Source: Cerioporus squamosus (Eukaryota > Basidiomycota > Agaricomycetes > Polyporales > Polyporaceae). From it: a stretch of DNA of 64,000 bases. Where the stretch lies: positions 23,370 to 87,369 of the forward strand of contig JABYQS010000157.1 in assembly GCA_022592435.1 (NCBI GenBank). Reading direction: 5' to 3'. Below the pieces are notes generated by a model. It was given only the letters and a program-made list of their open reading frames with translations, made no database searches and was not told the origin of the DNA. Numbering within the stretch: position 1 is the first letter of the stretch; each line of letters starts with the position of its first letter. Below, piece after piece: positions 33,881 through 43,372 of this stretch. Position numbers and translations under genes: made by a program.

Positions 33881-35645
33881 ATGCAATACCCCACGTCGCC
33901 GCCCTATGTTGTTGTTCTGGGAGGTGATCGGCCCGGGATCTACGGTTCGAGGTGAGCCCTTACGTCTCAATGGAGCATCTTCTATGCACGCCTGTCCTTA
34001 CCACGCCCGTCATCTTGCTTCCCAGGCCCCCCAAGACAGGCCTAGGTCGATCCTCTCCCCTTCTCCCTCTGGTCGTCACCTGCGCTCGACTCCAAGATGC
34101 AATCAAAGTCTTCGAGCTCAACTCGAGCTTCGAAGGCGTCCGGGTCGACGATGCTCACACTCTCACATACAAGGCCCAGACGGCAGAGATCGATGTCGAG
34201 AACGATCACATCTACGCTATCGTGAAGCCGGCTACGGAGAAGCACGAGACCGGGGTCTGGGTGGGGTACGAGTGGTAAGCAGGCTACCATCTACTAATTC
34301 TCTCCTCCGTTGTAACGTAGAGTAGTGCTGCAGGGTCAGGTCCCATGACCGGAAAATGACTGGAACCTGACCCGACCTGAGCAAAAATGACTGGACCATA
34401 ACCACAAAGGTAGCAGTCAGGTCGCCAGTCAGGTCGTGGTCATGATTTTTGAACCAATATCTATGACTGGACACGACTGATGATGACCAGTCATGACCAG
34501 TCTTTTTTGCCCTACCAATGACCTGGTTATAGGTGCCTTTGACTGGTAATGACCGGTCATAACCAGTTAAAATCAGTCCCAACTAAGCTATATCAGGTGA
34601 GAGCACATATATTGTATAGCCCTTTGGACTTTAAGTCATCAAGATGATCATTTAGAAAGTATCTTAGGCTTGTATAAGGCTATTCACCTCTTGATCATGA
34701 CTTCTCCAACCTTCTTGGGTAGTTATGACTGGTCTTAACTGGTTATAACTGATCATCAGTTTTGACCGGTCAAAACTGTAACTTGACTGCAGTTAGGTCA
34801 GGTCGTACCGCTGTACTACTTCCAGTCCAGTCATAAGACTGAAGGACCGGTCATGTCCAGTCGTAGGTCGGGTCATGGCTCTGGATGGCCAATAACCTGA
34901 CCCGACCCGACCCTGCAGCACTAACGTAGAGTATATACTACCAGGAAGAAGATCAAGCACAATATCCGCCCAGACAACTCAACCTGGATGGGAGCAGTCA
35001 CTGTCCAAGAGGCCATCGTGCACATGTTTGACAGGCCGGGATTCAACTTCCCGCTCATCGCGCTGGGCAAACCGATCCCTGCGCCGGAAGTTGCGCCGCC
35101 TGCCAGCCGTAGTGCTCCCGCTCAGGGCACTTCGCACACTCCGCGCACCACCCAACCACCGCCGCAGACGCCACGGACTACCCGACCCCCGCCGCAGACG
35201 CCGCGACAGAGGTCTCACGGTGACAATCGCGCTAATGCATCCGAGGAGAGTCAGGAAGCGAATTTACTTGCTCGTACGCCCGCTTCTCTACTGTTTATTG
35301 TACGATGCTGACTACTATTTAGAGCTGCGCGCAAGTCTCGACCTCGGTCCCGTCAGGGAGTCGTCCCTGGACCTCCAGGTCCTGCGCCAGTTGGTGAATC
35401 CGCTCCCCGACCCGGATGCGCCTTTCGCACCTACCTACCGCCTGCCAATCTCCTTCGGCGAGGAGGCCGATGAGATGTTGGAACTGCGGGCTGTCAGTGA
35501 TAGCGATCTCCTCGTTATTCCCCGTGCGCGCGTTCATGCCACGAACTTCGCGGCGTTTGCCACGCACCTGGGCTTGGCGCTCAACTGGTCCGCCGCAGAG
35601 TCTCTGGCGTTATGGAGGGCTATCCAATTGCCGTGCGTCTACTAG
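33881..35645 (+). CDS. Viroplasmin-like protein, KDZ-3 cargo, with MITE in intron 2
   Basis: Four exons: 33881-33951, 34026-34274, 34945-35273, 35323-35645, all in phase. Exon 1 encodes MQYPTSPPYVVVLGGDRPGIY, which resembles the YVV-x-x-G-x-x-PGIY start of viroplasmin / RNase HI hybrid-binding domains. Exon 2 continues with RLQDAIKVFELN, where the family has an A..aF helix, and with TGVWVGYEW. Exon 3 has WMGAVTVQEAIVHMFD and a Pro/Thr-rich stretch. Exon 4 ends LALWRAIQLPCVY. Intron 2 (34275-34944) is 670 nt against 50-75 nt for the others because a 601-bp hAT MITE sits in it. Assignment to the same functional class as the KDZ-1 and KDZ-2 proteins is by motif only. Confidence 0.72.
34323..34923. 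mobile_element. hAT MITE 1 (601 bp) in an intron
   Basis: Perfect inverted termini TAGTGCTGCAGGGTC and an 8-bp target duplication ACGTAGAG (34315-34322, 34924-34931), the hallmark of hAT. The interior is full of TGACTGG / CCAGTCA inverted motifs and has no coding capacity. Its TAGTG-T-TG start matches MITE 2 at 37357. Confidence 0.92.
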
Positions 35646-35899
35646 ATCTATCAGTTGCTTGTATCAATGGGTTGTAGTCTGCTGAATGTATTTGCTTCTG
35701 CTCGCTCATTGGCTGCCAGTCACGTGAGGTCGACTTTGAAGCTGTTTGGTTTGTTGAATGCCCCCGCCCACAAAACTCCAGGTGTCCGGACCAACACGTA
35801 AGTCCTCCGTCCCCGAAGCTTCTTCTCGCACGCTGTCACATTAGACGTCGCTGCACTGCCTTCTGCCGACTTCTCAGCCTCCACGCACACATTCACACG

Positions 35900-38252
35900 A
35901 TGGGCTCTAGCAACATTGAAGACTTGCTGAAGAGGCTCAGCCAGCCCGCGAAGAAGGTGGGCAAGAGACGCGTCAGATTCCCCTGGCGTGTCCGCAAGAA
36001 GGTCAAGAGGCGCACACTATCAAAGCAAGACAAGGAGGCCCTGAAGGAGAAGCGCGAGGGCGATCGCGAGGAGCTCATGAACACCGTCTGGGACGCCCGC
36101 GACGCGATCTGGGCTGCCGCCGACGCGCTCCATGAACGCTTCGGCAAAACCCACACCGCTAAGTACTACTATCAACTCATCGTTCAGCGGTCGAATGTTC
36201 GCAACCGCGCACAGGCCAAAGAGCGCAAGATTTCGCAGTGGAATGTGTTCGTCAGCAAGGAGATCAAGAAGTACAACGAGGGTACGTCAGGGTCCCGCTT
36301 GACGACGTCAAGGCTAGTAGCTAACTGGCAGATCCATACAACAGAGATGAAAGAGGCCGGCCTGGAGCGCAAGCGTATCTCCGACGGCCCTATTCAAGAG
36401 ATCGCGCAGCGTTGGGCGGCAATGTCCCAGGAAGAACGCGACGACGCCGTTGGCGACGGGGTCGAGGAACTTGAAGAACGTCGCAGGAACCGGGTAGAAG
36501 GGATCCAGAACGTCGTGATCGCGGCGTTCAACGATACCCGCGCGACGCTAGCGACTCTGCAGCGTGATGTAAGTCCATCCAGTCTTAGTATGTTCGTCTC
36601 TCTCACACCTATCTGGGGCACAGATGTCAAATCTTCATGGGCGCACCGACATCGACATCTTCTGCATGGCCTTCCGCTCCAAGATCGACTCCTACAACGC
36701 CCCGTATATCTTCTACACTAGCGAGCGCATCGCCGCGTACGTCCAGAACCAGACCAAGAAGACAATTCAAGAGTTCGCGCTTGGCATGGAAGCGTACAAT
36801 CTCTCCGGTGCCAATAGTAAGTCCAATCCCTTCTCGTCTAATTCAGGCACTTACTCACGCACTGTACCTCACAGCCCAGGCCCTGAAACACGACGACGAG
36901 GTGACAGCTTTGAAGAAGAAGGTTGCCGACCTCGTGTATGAGAAGCTGCGTAAGTCCTTTCTAATTTTCTATTCGATTCTCTGATCGTGGAACTAATCAT
37001 GGCCCTAGTCGAGGCCTGCGAAGGGCGCTCCGTGCCCCCGAAAATGTTCTACATGAACTTCGAGTTGCGCATGACGGCCAAGTACGGCATCGTCGTCCGC
37101 AACTGGCCCATCCGGAAGTTCACTGCCCCCGGCAACATCAACTCTCTCCCCACGCTCAGCATCCTCTACAACGCGTGGCGCTCGGGCACGACGCATTTCC
37201 GCAGGCTCGACGACGATGAGTGGCAGCAGTGGCTGGAGGCCTTCAGCACCGGCAACGAGTACGAGCCCGGCGTGACGGCGGAGGCCCATATCGGCTCGGC
37301 GATCTCGACCGACGCACCTGTCGTCCCCCAAGAAGTCGAAGACCAGGAGCTGGTACTAGTGTTGTGGAATCCTGTCCTGTCCTGTCTTTTGACCCCCCAG
37401 GGTAGGACACAAGACAGGACCGAGGGCAGAACACGTAGAGTTGAAGAGGACAGAACCTAGGACACGTGTCCTTTGAGGACACATGTCCTCATGTGTCCTC
37501 ATGATACTCAAGCTGTGACAAGGACAGGACCTGTGTTAGGACCGGTCCAGACTGGTCCTACATTATATGAAGTGACGAATATCATGATATACCCTCCTCC
37601 TTGCAGTGGTAATGCCTTCTGTTACCCATTTACCATGATGCCATAGGTTATAGACACTAAATACAATCAGCTGAGGGCTGGAAGAAGTCAACTCATAAGT
37701 TGACCAGAGGTGTGGTCCAGGACCAGTCCTTACATGTCCTCGTGGACATCAAGATTGACAAGGACTGAGGACACATTGATGGACAGGACACATTGAGGAC
37801 ACGTGTAAAGTCTGGTCCTTTGCAGTCCAAGTCCTGTCCTGTCACGTGTCCTTGATGTGTCCTAGGACAGGATTTCACAACACTAGCTGGTACCTCCCCC
37901 TTCCACCCCCACTGGTCCCGAGGCAACTGCACCAGCACCAGCGACAGCACCGGCACCAGCACCGGCACCAGCCCCAGCCCCAGCACCGAACCCCACAGTG
38001 ACTCTTCCCCTACCCACGCCGCCGACTACAGCACCTCCTGTGAACGACAACAACAACATCGGCAGCCCGTCGACTTCCACTGCCCCTCGCGGCCGCAAGC
38101 GCCCTTTGGAGATCGACTTCATCAACTCCGGCACGCATGAGGACGGAACCGGCTTCGTCGTCCCCAAGCGGGCGCGCAAGGAGCGCTCCGACAAGGGGAA
38201 ACCCCGCAAGAAGCGTGCAGTGCAGGAGAATGTCGCTGCACCGGCTGCGTAG
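35900..38252 (+). pseudogene. KDZ-3 cargo protein 3 (unknown function), broken by an exonic hAT MITE
   Basis: Starts MGSSNIEDLLKRLSQP with a basic N-terminus (KKVGKRRVRFPWRVRKKVK). Then comes RKISQWNVFVSKEIKKYN, which with the following RWAAMSQEERDD resembles an HMG-box-like helix pair. Later exons (36624-36817, 36875-36949, 37009 onward) encode RTDIDIFCMAFRSK, EFALGMEAYNLSGAN, KMFYMNFELRMTAKYGI, NWPIRKFTAPG and LYNAWRSGTTHFRRL, then an Ala-Pro run and a basic tail. I know this architecture as a common unknown family in Agaricomycete genomes. A 529-bp MITE interrupts the last exon. Leaving it and one 8-bp repeat out of the reading joins ELV to PPPST in frame. At 36282-36331 an apparent 50-nt intron would break the frame if spliced, while reading through keeps it open. 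Confidence 0.85.
37357..37885. mobile_element. hAT MITE 2 (529 bp) in an exon
   Basis: Inverted termini TAGTGTTGTGRAATCCTGTC and an 8-bp target duplication GCTGGTAC (37349-37356, 37886-37893). The interior consists of repeated, partly palindromic ggacacgtgtcc / caggac motifs and encodes nothing. It destroys the reading frame of the KDZ-3 cargo gene. Confidence 0.93.
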
Positions 38253-39349
38253 AAGTACTTCAAGATTCCTCTCTGCACACATCACTAGCTCCTCGATTCA
38301 CCGCTCTATCCACCCACATTTGCTTCCTTCTCCTCGTCCCTTCCGCTGCAGTAGTGCCTCATAGCCTCATATCATACCCTTGAATACTTACTCGCTCTTC
38401 TGTTACCTGTAGTGATTGATCATTAATGCAATTACAATCGTCTCTAATCATTGTGTGATAAACAGACTGACATATACAAGTAAGTGAGATTAACTCAGTA
38501 AGCGAAGGACTTATAATCACTGTAAGTAAACACTTGAGATTGCAGCCCGCGCGGCACAGCCGGAGTCTTGGGTCAGGCACCGAGGTGTGGCTGAGAGCCC
38601 TTGAGAGCCTCGGCCACTCCGACAATACTGCGATTCCCCTCCGACTCTCAGTACTCCGTGCCCTTGAACAGCGAGCAATGACAGTGCTGTATAGCTTGGC
38701 TGTAGTGAATACATATGTCGCTACATATTGTGCTTTGTGAGAGACTACTTATAAGTACACTCAGTAAAATTCTACGCTGCAATGCATGATGTAGCCTGCG
38801 GCTTGAGTTGTACCTGACGCTCGTGTTGCTATCCGAACTCCAAAGTCACTGGTCAGCCCCACCACGCCGCTTCCCGGAGTCCTCCTACCACAGTACCCTC
38901 AGCTGAAGACACCGGTCCTGCCTGCCTTCGACAGTGTGACCGTCGCCATCGAGCGGCGCATTGCGCCTCAACACCGGCGGGAGAGAGCGGGTGTGCGAGG
39001 GCATCCAGAGACCTTGAGGCTTGGCAGCGGTGGGAATGTCCCATAGCCGAGGAGAGGCACTGCTGATGGCAGAGTGACTCGTGCCATCAGAGCCAAGCCC
39101 TGCAGAGCGCGCGCCGCGAGACTACGTCTCCTCGGCCAGTGCACTGTCAGTTAGTGGGCAGATAGAAACTTCATGACAGCTTGACAGCTTACCGTGTTGT
39201 AGCACGACGGCGGGGGCGGCGGTAGGAGCGGCGGGGACGACACGGCGGGAGCTCAGCGTCAGCACTCGATGTCGGCTAGGGTAGATGGCAACGGCTACGC
39301 GTAACTAACCGCAAGGCGCTGCGCCTGATGGAACGCGTCCAGCCGTGAG
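38253..39349. other. KDZ-3 right non-coding region
   Basis: No supported gene. Downstream flank of the cargo gene, merging into the outer, weaker part of the right inverted terminus from about 39190. Confidence 0.5.
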
Positions 39350-39847
39350 GCCGCCGGGACAACGGCGGGATGGCGGGACAAGGGCGGGCGGCGGCGGGAC
39401 GCAGTGGGCGGCGGGAGGGCGGTACTGGTGGACGATGAGTTAGCAAACCTTGTAATCGAATAGAACAGCCTAAACTATGTACAAACGTTGAAAGAACGAC
39501 GGAGAACAGCCCACTGGAAGGGCGGGGATGCGCGGACGTCGTGCTCAACGTCGAGGACGGCAGGGAGAGGGTGTTGATGGCGGCGGCAAGGAGGGGCAGG
39601 CGCTTGGCAGGCGGGAAGCGCCTCCCGATGGCGCGGGAACACACCCCGGAGCTTGCCGGGCACCGACTCACCCGCCCACGCGCCCCCATATTGGGGAGGG
39701 GCGGAGGGACTACTACCTCGGGAAAACGGAGGGATTATTGGCAGCGGTATTGGCAGCGGAGGGTTTGGGGGGGTCCAAGTCATCTAGACTTGCCGTACCC
39801 CCGGGTATGTCCAGTTTGATGAACTGATATATCGTGATGATCAGGTG
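39350..39847 (-). repeat. KDZ-3 right terminal inverted repeat (~500 bp)
   Basis: Inverted partner of 28583-29080; followed by the TACAATTT duplication (39848-39855). Confidence 0.93.
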
Positions 39848-40004
39848 TACAATTTGGCCGCTGTAGAGCGGTATCATGCGGGTGTCACAACCCGTCCACG
39901 GGTCACAGGTTTCCGCGGGTTCAGTACATCGTGACCCGAACCCGTACCCGCGCGTGACACCCGCGGAAACCCGTGCGGGTTCGTGACACCCGTGATACAG
40001 CCTA

Positions 40005-40599
40005 TCCGTCAGCGTGGGGATCAATGCATGGTGGGTTGGAGACGAAGGTGCCCGAAAGGGATACACGCGCTCAGTGCCATCGGGATCTGCCGTCCAAACA
40101 GCAACCGCATAACGGTGCGACTGACAATGTCATACAAGAACAGAATACAGATACCAGCCTCTGCTCTCCTTTAAACAGTGTCGTAAACATCGTGTGTTGC
40201 TCGCGAGAGAGTGAGCATCATAACTGTGCATTTGTCCCATGTTTGCGACATTGTGCGAGTGGGAATACTAGACCGCAGTGTCCGCGATGCCTACAAGGTG
40301 CTATTGAACTGCTCCGTTTCTGGACGGACTTCGAGTGACTTCTGGACATCCGCTCACACACCATGCCAGCACCCTAGCGCAAGATGTAGAGACGACATGG
40401 TGCATCAGCGTGTCCCGGCCTTCAGGCTATTTCAAACTATGAGTATACATTGGTGCGTACATTGCAACACGCCTTACTCAGGCTATGAGCACACGTTCCG
40501 GTATGTACATTGCAACGCGGCATGCGGGAACCACCATGGTGTCTATGGTGCGGCCCATAGCGACATACATAGTGCCATAGTAGACATGCATGCGAGTGA
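40005..40599. other. KDZ-2 internal spacer, nothing recognised
   Basis: Right of hAT-N1 and left of the accessory gene. In KDZ-1 the equivalent interval also holds no firm gene. A short repeated motif (gtgcgtacattgcaac / tatgtacattgcaac) occurs around 40450-40515. Confidence 0.4.
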
Positions 40600-41399
40600 T
40601 TACATCTCTGCATCGAACAAATGCCTCGACGCTTTCCCCATTGCCTGCCAAGGAAGACGGCCGAGGGTGCGTGCTGCTTCATAGCCCCGCACTCCATCCT
40701 GCATACGGCATTCCCACTCCGCCAGCAGCAGGCATACGATCTTCGCCCCCCAGTCCAAAGCAACCTGCTTGCACTGATCAGGGCTCTGTGCACGCTCCTC
40801 CAAGTGCTGTAGCATCCTCCAGGACGCTATCCTCGCCCCAAGCTCCTCTCTGACCTCCGCAGCAATAGTGCCTTCGGTCTCCATGACCCATCAATCATAG
40901 CGTTCGCCCGCGGCTTCGATGATCTCGGTGTTTTGATATGTTCCGAGGCATGCAGCCACGGAATTCCACAAGTTGTCACTGGCGGGTAGGGCCGCGAGGT
41001 CACGGGTGGGCACGGGCATGTAGCGGTATGGCGGCATCCATGGACCCATCCAAGGGGGTGTCGATGGCTGGGTGGGGGATAGATAGACAGACCAAGAGGG
41101 TCGCAAGACCCGGGCTCCGCCTTCGAGGAGGACTCCAGGGATTGAGAGTGCTATGTCTGGGAGACGAATCCCAACTGAGAGGCGCGCATCCTCGGCCTGT
41201 TTCCTGTGCTCATACTGTCGATGGTTGGCATTTGCCTTTGTGGCTTTGCCTCTGTGCGTGTCAGACAGTCAATTCGTGCCACATACTGGGCTGAATCATT
41301 ATGCGGGACATACTTCGAAGACGCGCGGTAACATCGGGCCTGTTCAAGCTTCGCAAGGCGTCTCTCCTTGGCGGTGTGATACAACGTCTGACGGCCCAT
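40600..41399 (-). pseudogene. KDZ-associated accessory protein 1, KDZ-2 copy, one nonsense codon
   Basis: Same two-exon layout as 12511-13301. Exon 1 (41399-41314) encodes MGRQTLYHTAKERRLAKLEQ and ends at GTATGT. Exon 2 (41251-40600) enters as KGKATKANANHRQYEHRK, passes PYRYMPVPTRDLAAL, and ends VALDWGAKIVCLLLAEWE...ASRHLFDAEM. A single TGA interrupts it near 40888: the frame AAGERYD-stop-WVMETEG is otherwise open on both sides, at the place where the KDZ-1 copy reads through FTEWSAPDADEAH. A base substitution would be enough to explain the stop. The function is unknown. Confidence 0.72.
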
Positions 41400-41909
41400 A
41401 GCGCGCACCAACCAGGTGCAGGAGGCACGAGTTGCACAATAGGCGGTGCACACAGGGTTATATATAGGCCCACACTGGGCAACACGGTGTATTAGGGAGC
41501 GTGTGGAGTAAAGAGCGTGGGGAATACTATGTGCTACGACCACTTCAAACTCAGACGCGTATGTGAGTCGAGAACGCCAACGATGCCAGATCGAGATACA
41601 ATGTGAGGGTTTTGATATGTATGGGGTGAGAGGAGGAGAACTGAGCGCAGGCAATGTGTGGTTTATGCGTGTTATGAGCCGGAACGAGCATCAAGAATGG
41701 ACAGCAGAAGAAGCAGTCACAGGCATGGAGCAAGAGTCTGATATATGATTTATGTAGGAGTTCAAGAATGCGACGAGCAGGAGAGAGCAAGCAACAGAAG
41801 GAATCAGAGACGCATATATAAGAGAAGCAGAGATGTAAGAAGATCGTCACCGAGGAAGTACCAAGAAGGCCGCGAAAGCGGCATCTACTATGCGCATGAG
41901 GCTAGCCCG
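41400..41909. other. KDZ-2 spacer, nothing recognised
   Basis: Between the start of accessory protein 1 and the end of the viroplasmin-motif gene. Contains tatataggc near 41460 and tatataagag near 41815, possible core promoter elements, but no gene. Confidence 0.4.
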
Positions 41910-43134
41910 TCAGATACGCACCTGCTTCACAACGCCTGCGGCCTCAGTGTTCTGGAACGCTGCGATGGCAGCATCGCGAGTAGCGAAGCCGCCACGCCCT
42001 GCGCCACCACTGATGCGGGACACCGAATGGACCATGACGGCGCTGGTGTATTGTCAGCGATGTGGAGGACATGATAGAGGATGATTTGTACCTATCATCG
42101 AAGACACCAACTGTCTTGCCGCATGTGACTACATACCACGACGGCGCATTGCTGGCGGGAGCGAAGAATGGTGTGTACGCGGGCCCGACAGCCGGCTGAG
42201 GGGCGACGGCGGGAGGAGGCTGCTGGACGGCGACGGCGGGAGGAAGCTGCTGAATGGGGACGGCAGGAGGAGGCTGCTGGACAGCGACGGCAGGAGGAAG
42301 CTGCTGGACAGCGTCCGCAGGACTGCGACGTCAGCGGGAGCCTGGCCGTTGGGCGTCTCGGGGTCATCTGCGGGCGTAGCATACAGAGAATCGGTGTCGT
42401 CGAGAGTCATCTCCGAGTCGTCAATACTGAAGTCGTCAAGAGAGTTGACGATTGACTCCATGGTGGACGGCCCGGCCTCAGCATTGAGGGGTGCGTGGCG
42501 CATAGCGTGCCCATCGTGCTCGCGGCAGTTGGCACACAAGTACGTGTTTGCACGATAGGAGACAGCACCATGAACAGGGCATACCATCGATGCAGTGCCC
42601 GCCTCTGGGACCTGGCAAGACACTGCGCGAGAGAGGGGTGCGGAGGAAGTGGAGGCGTCAGAGGAAGAGGCGCGGATGACGGGAGGCAGATGGGCGGCAA
42701 GGAACGTGGAGTCTGGCGACATGTTTTCCCAAGTGAACGCTCGTCGGAACTAGCGCCGTCGGTGTCTCCCGCGACCTCCAAGTGGACGTGCGTCTGCCCT
42801 AAGTTCATCGTCAGTCCCTCATTCTCTCGGCTCACGAAGACAGCGAGGATACTCACCGGCAAGCATCCGATGCATACATTGCTCGCACGCCTCGTGCATA
42901 GGCACCCCGGGATGGAAGGCTGGGGTCAAAATGTGAGCAGATGCTCCCATACGTTGTCGACGCACACTTGCTATCCCAGACTCTAGCTAGCTCAAGGAGC
43001 TTAACAACCCACTCGGACACAGTCAAGCTCGGGGACTCGGTGGACACCGAGTGCCCGGGCTTGTGAGTATCGTCGGTCATGGTGGGGGAAGGGGAGCAAG
43101 GAGAGGCGGGTAGGGACCTGACGACCCTCGCCAT
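41910..43134 (-). pseudogene. Viroplasmin / RNase HI hybrid-binding-like protein, KDZ-2 copy, decayed
   Basis: Minus strand. The N-terminal part has MTDDTHKPGHS and a Cys pair (HEACEQCMHRML) before a GTGAGT donor; the next exon enters as THVHLEVAGDTDG, matching VCVHLAGADSDDD of the KDZ-1 copy. A second zinc-like segment follows (MVCPVHGAVSYRANTYLCANC) and then an acidic region. The frame then shifts near 42325, beyond which QQLPPAVAVQQPPPAV repeats and NAPSWYVVTCGKTVGVFDD are found. After an intron come MVHSVSRISGGAGRGGF and TRDAAIAAFQN, the second half of the viroplasmin-like fold. At least one indel, and a second frame change near 42735, make it a probable pseudogene. It is the clearest match to the full domain in the window. 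Confidence 0.75.
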
Positions 43135-43372
43135 CCGTCACTTATAGCCATCACCGCATGGCCTCAAGGCCCCAGACCACCAAAAGGGATTTGCATTGTG
43201 CCTGGGAATGCGAACAAGCAGCAGCAAACCCGTTTTCGGGGCCACCATAAAAGGCATGCGCATGTGCGCGTCTCTGCAAACACTCCTTCACTCCTTACTT
43301 TGACCTTGTCGCGTACATTGAGGTGCGTTCGACGCGTTTTTACACGTCATTGTTTGACTAACATCGTCCCAG

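Larger units (their letters stand above)
28583..39847. mobile_element. KDZ-3: complete 11.3-kb KDZ transposon with long inverted termini
   Basis: Both ends begin CACCTGATCATCACGATATA and run inward as a nearly perfect inverted repeat of about 500 bp. The 8-bp target duplication TACAATTT lies at 28575-28582 and 39848-39855. Without the element, the flanking hAT-N1 sequence reads through, as in hAT-N2. Three genes all lie on the plus strand: a KDZ transposase (30044-33394), a viroplasmin-like gene (33881-35645) and a large unknown gene (35900-38252). Two hAT MITEs have since inserted (34323-34923, 37357-37885). High similarity of the two termini indicates recent insertion. Confidence 0.93.
27666..40004. 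mobile_element. hAT-N1: non-autonomous hAT element split by KDZ-3
   Basis: The left end TAGGGTGTGCCACGGGTG (27666) and the right end CACCCGTGATACAGCCTA (to 40004) match the two ends of hAT-N2 at 47433-49109, and the interiors are homologous. Without the KDZ-3 insertion it would be about 1.07 kb, with no coding capacity. Dense GAACCCGCACCCGC-type repeats lie near both ends. Near 28537 there is a palindromic stem (gaaagctacgatccgtagctttc) also found in hAT-N2. Flanks ggaaggca and tccgtcag do not match, so the 8-bp duplication expected for hAT is absent. One flank may have been lost. Confidence 0.8.

Noticed and set aside
37883..38278. Minus-strand GAGAGAGA-rich frame
   Set aside because: Complement of the Ala-Pro run in the KDZ-3 cargo gene; the plus frame is supported by the MITE junction.
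27658..40012. 8-bp target duplication for hAT-N1
   Set aside because: ggaaggca and tccgtcag do not match, and shifting the boundaries by a few bases does not help.
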